A DNA stretch of 64,000 bases from Photobacterium swingsii. GTDB taxonomy: Bacteria; Pseudomonadota; Gammaproteobacteria; Enterobacterales; Vibrionaceae. Where the stretch lies: the NCBI RefSeq assembly GCF_024346715.1, contig NZ_AP024852.1, forward strand, positions 3,596,001 to 3,660,000, written 5' to 3'. Below are positions 63,946 through 64,000 of the stretch, one piece after another. The notes below the pieces were generated by a model. The model saw only the letters and a list, made by a program, of their open reading frames with translations. It was not told the origin of the DNA and searched no databases. The position numbers were made by a program, and so were the translations under genes. Position 1 is the first letter of the stretch. Every line of letters starts with the position of its first letter.

Positions 63946-64000
63946 TTACTTAGCAGTACGGCTTGCACGTTTACGATCGTTTTCAGTAAGCAGTTTCTTA
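63946..64000 (-). CDS. typA: Ribosome-associated GTPase TypA/BipA (C-terminal end)
   Basis: Only the last 17 codons are present, ending KKLLTENDRKRASRTAK. This matches the TypA/BipA C-terminus (E. coli RKRHLTENDRRRANR). TypA is a translational GTPase needed for 50S assembly at low temperature. The call rests on this short segment and the terminator after it. Confidence 0.7.
   Translation of the reverse strand, partial: KKLLTENDRKRASRTAK

Overview
The window reads as chromosomal DNA of a gamma-proteobacterium of the family Vibrionaceae, most likely a Photobacterium. The protein sequences and gene order are Enterobacteria/Vibrio-like, there is a complete Vibrio-style type II secretion operon, and rRNA operons are clustered in tandem. 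I see no phage, insertion sequence, integron or CRISPR array. Genus is inferred from sequence character only.

Layout. Positions 1-4600 (minus strand) hold the translation/transcription core: a thrU-tyrU-glyT-thrT-type tRNA cluster, tuf, secE, nusG, rplK, rplA and the start of rplJ. Each unit has a recognisable promoter or leader except secE. Positions 4654-7384 (minus) hold the overlapping genes murB-birA-coaX, with a type III pantothenate kinase where E. coli carries the type I enzyme CoaA. A GNAT acetyltransferase and pssA follow on the plus strand.

Positions about 9.56-32.9 kb are the main feature: four complete rRNA operons in tandem, all on the minus strand, read 16S - spacer tRNAs - 23S - 5S. 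Numbering here runs from low to high coordinate; operon 4 is the first in the direction of transcription. Spacer tRNAs are Ala-Ile (operons 1 and 2), Ala-Val-Lys-Glu (operon 3) and Val-Lys-Glu (operon 4). Operons 2-4 each end in a terminator followed at once by the next operon's promoter. Operon 1 ends in tRNA-Asp and a terminator, then two decayed tRNA-Asp-like units. Operon 4 has a P1+P2 promoter pair; operons 1-3 show one P2-like promoter each.

Positions 33-42 kb carry a membrane-anchored RRM protein, murI, a Dph6-like PP-loop protein, btuB under a cobalamin riboswitch, trmA, yijD-fabR, sthA, cysQ and nudE. Positions 42.9-54.3 kb are the gspC-N (eps) type II secretion operon (minus), probably transcribed through into nudE-cysQ. 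Positions 54.5-64 kb carry hslR-hslO, pckA, an AsmA-like protein, yihY-dtd-yiiD, a DUF2959 lipoprotein, a small P-loop NTPase and the end of typA.

Most protein genes are ordinary housekeeping genes. The unusual material is the rRNA cluster with its mosaic spacers and tRNA-Asp remnants, the B12-linked PP-loop gene, the membrane-tethered RNA-binding protein, and hairpins that overlap promoters or coding ends. I found no convincing wholly new multi-gene system.
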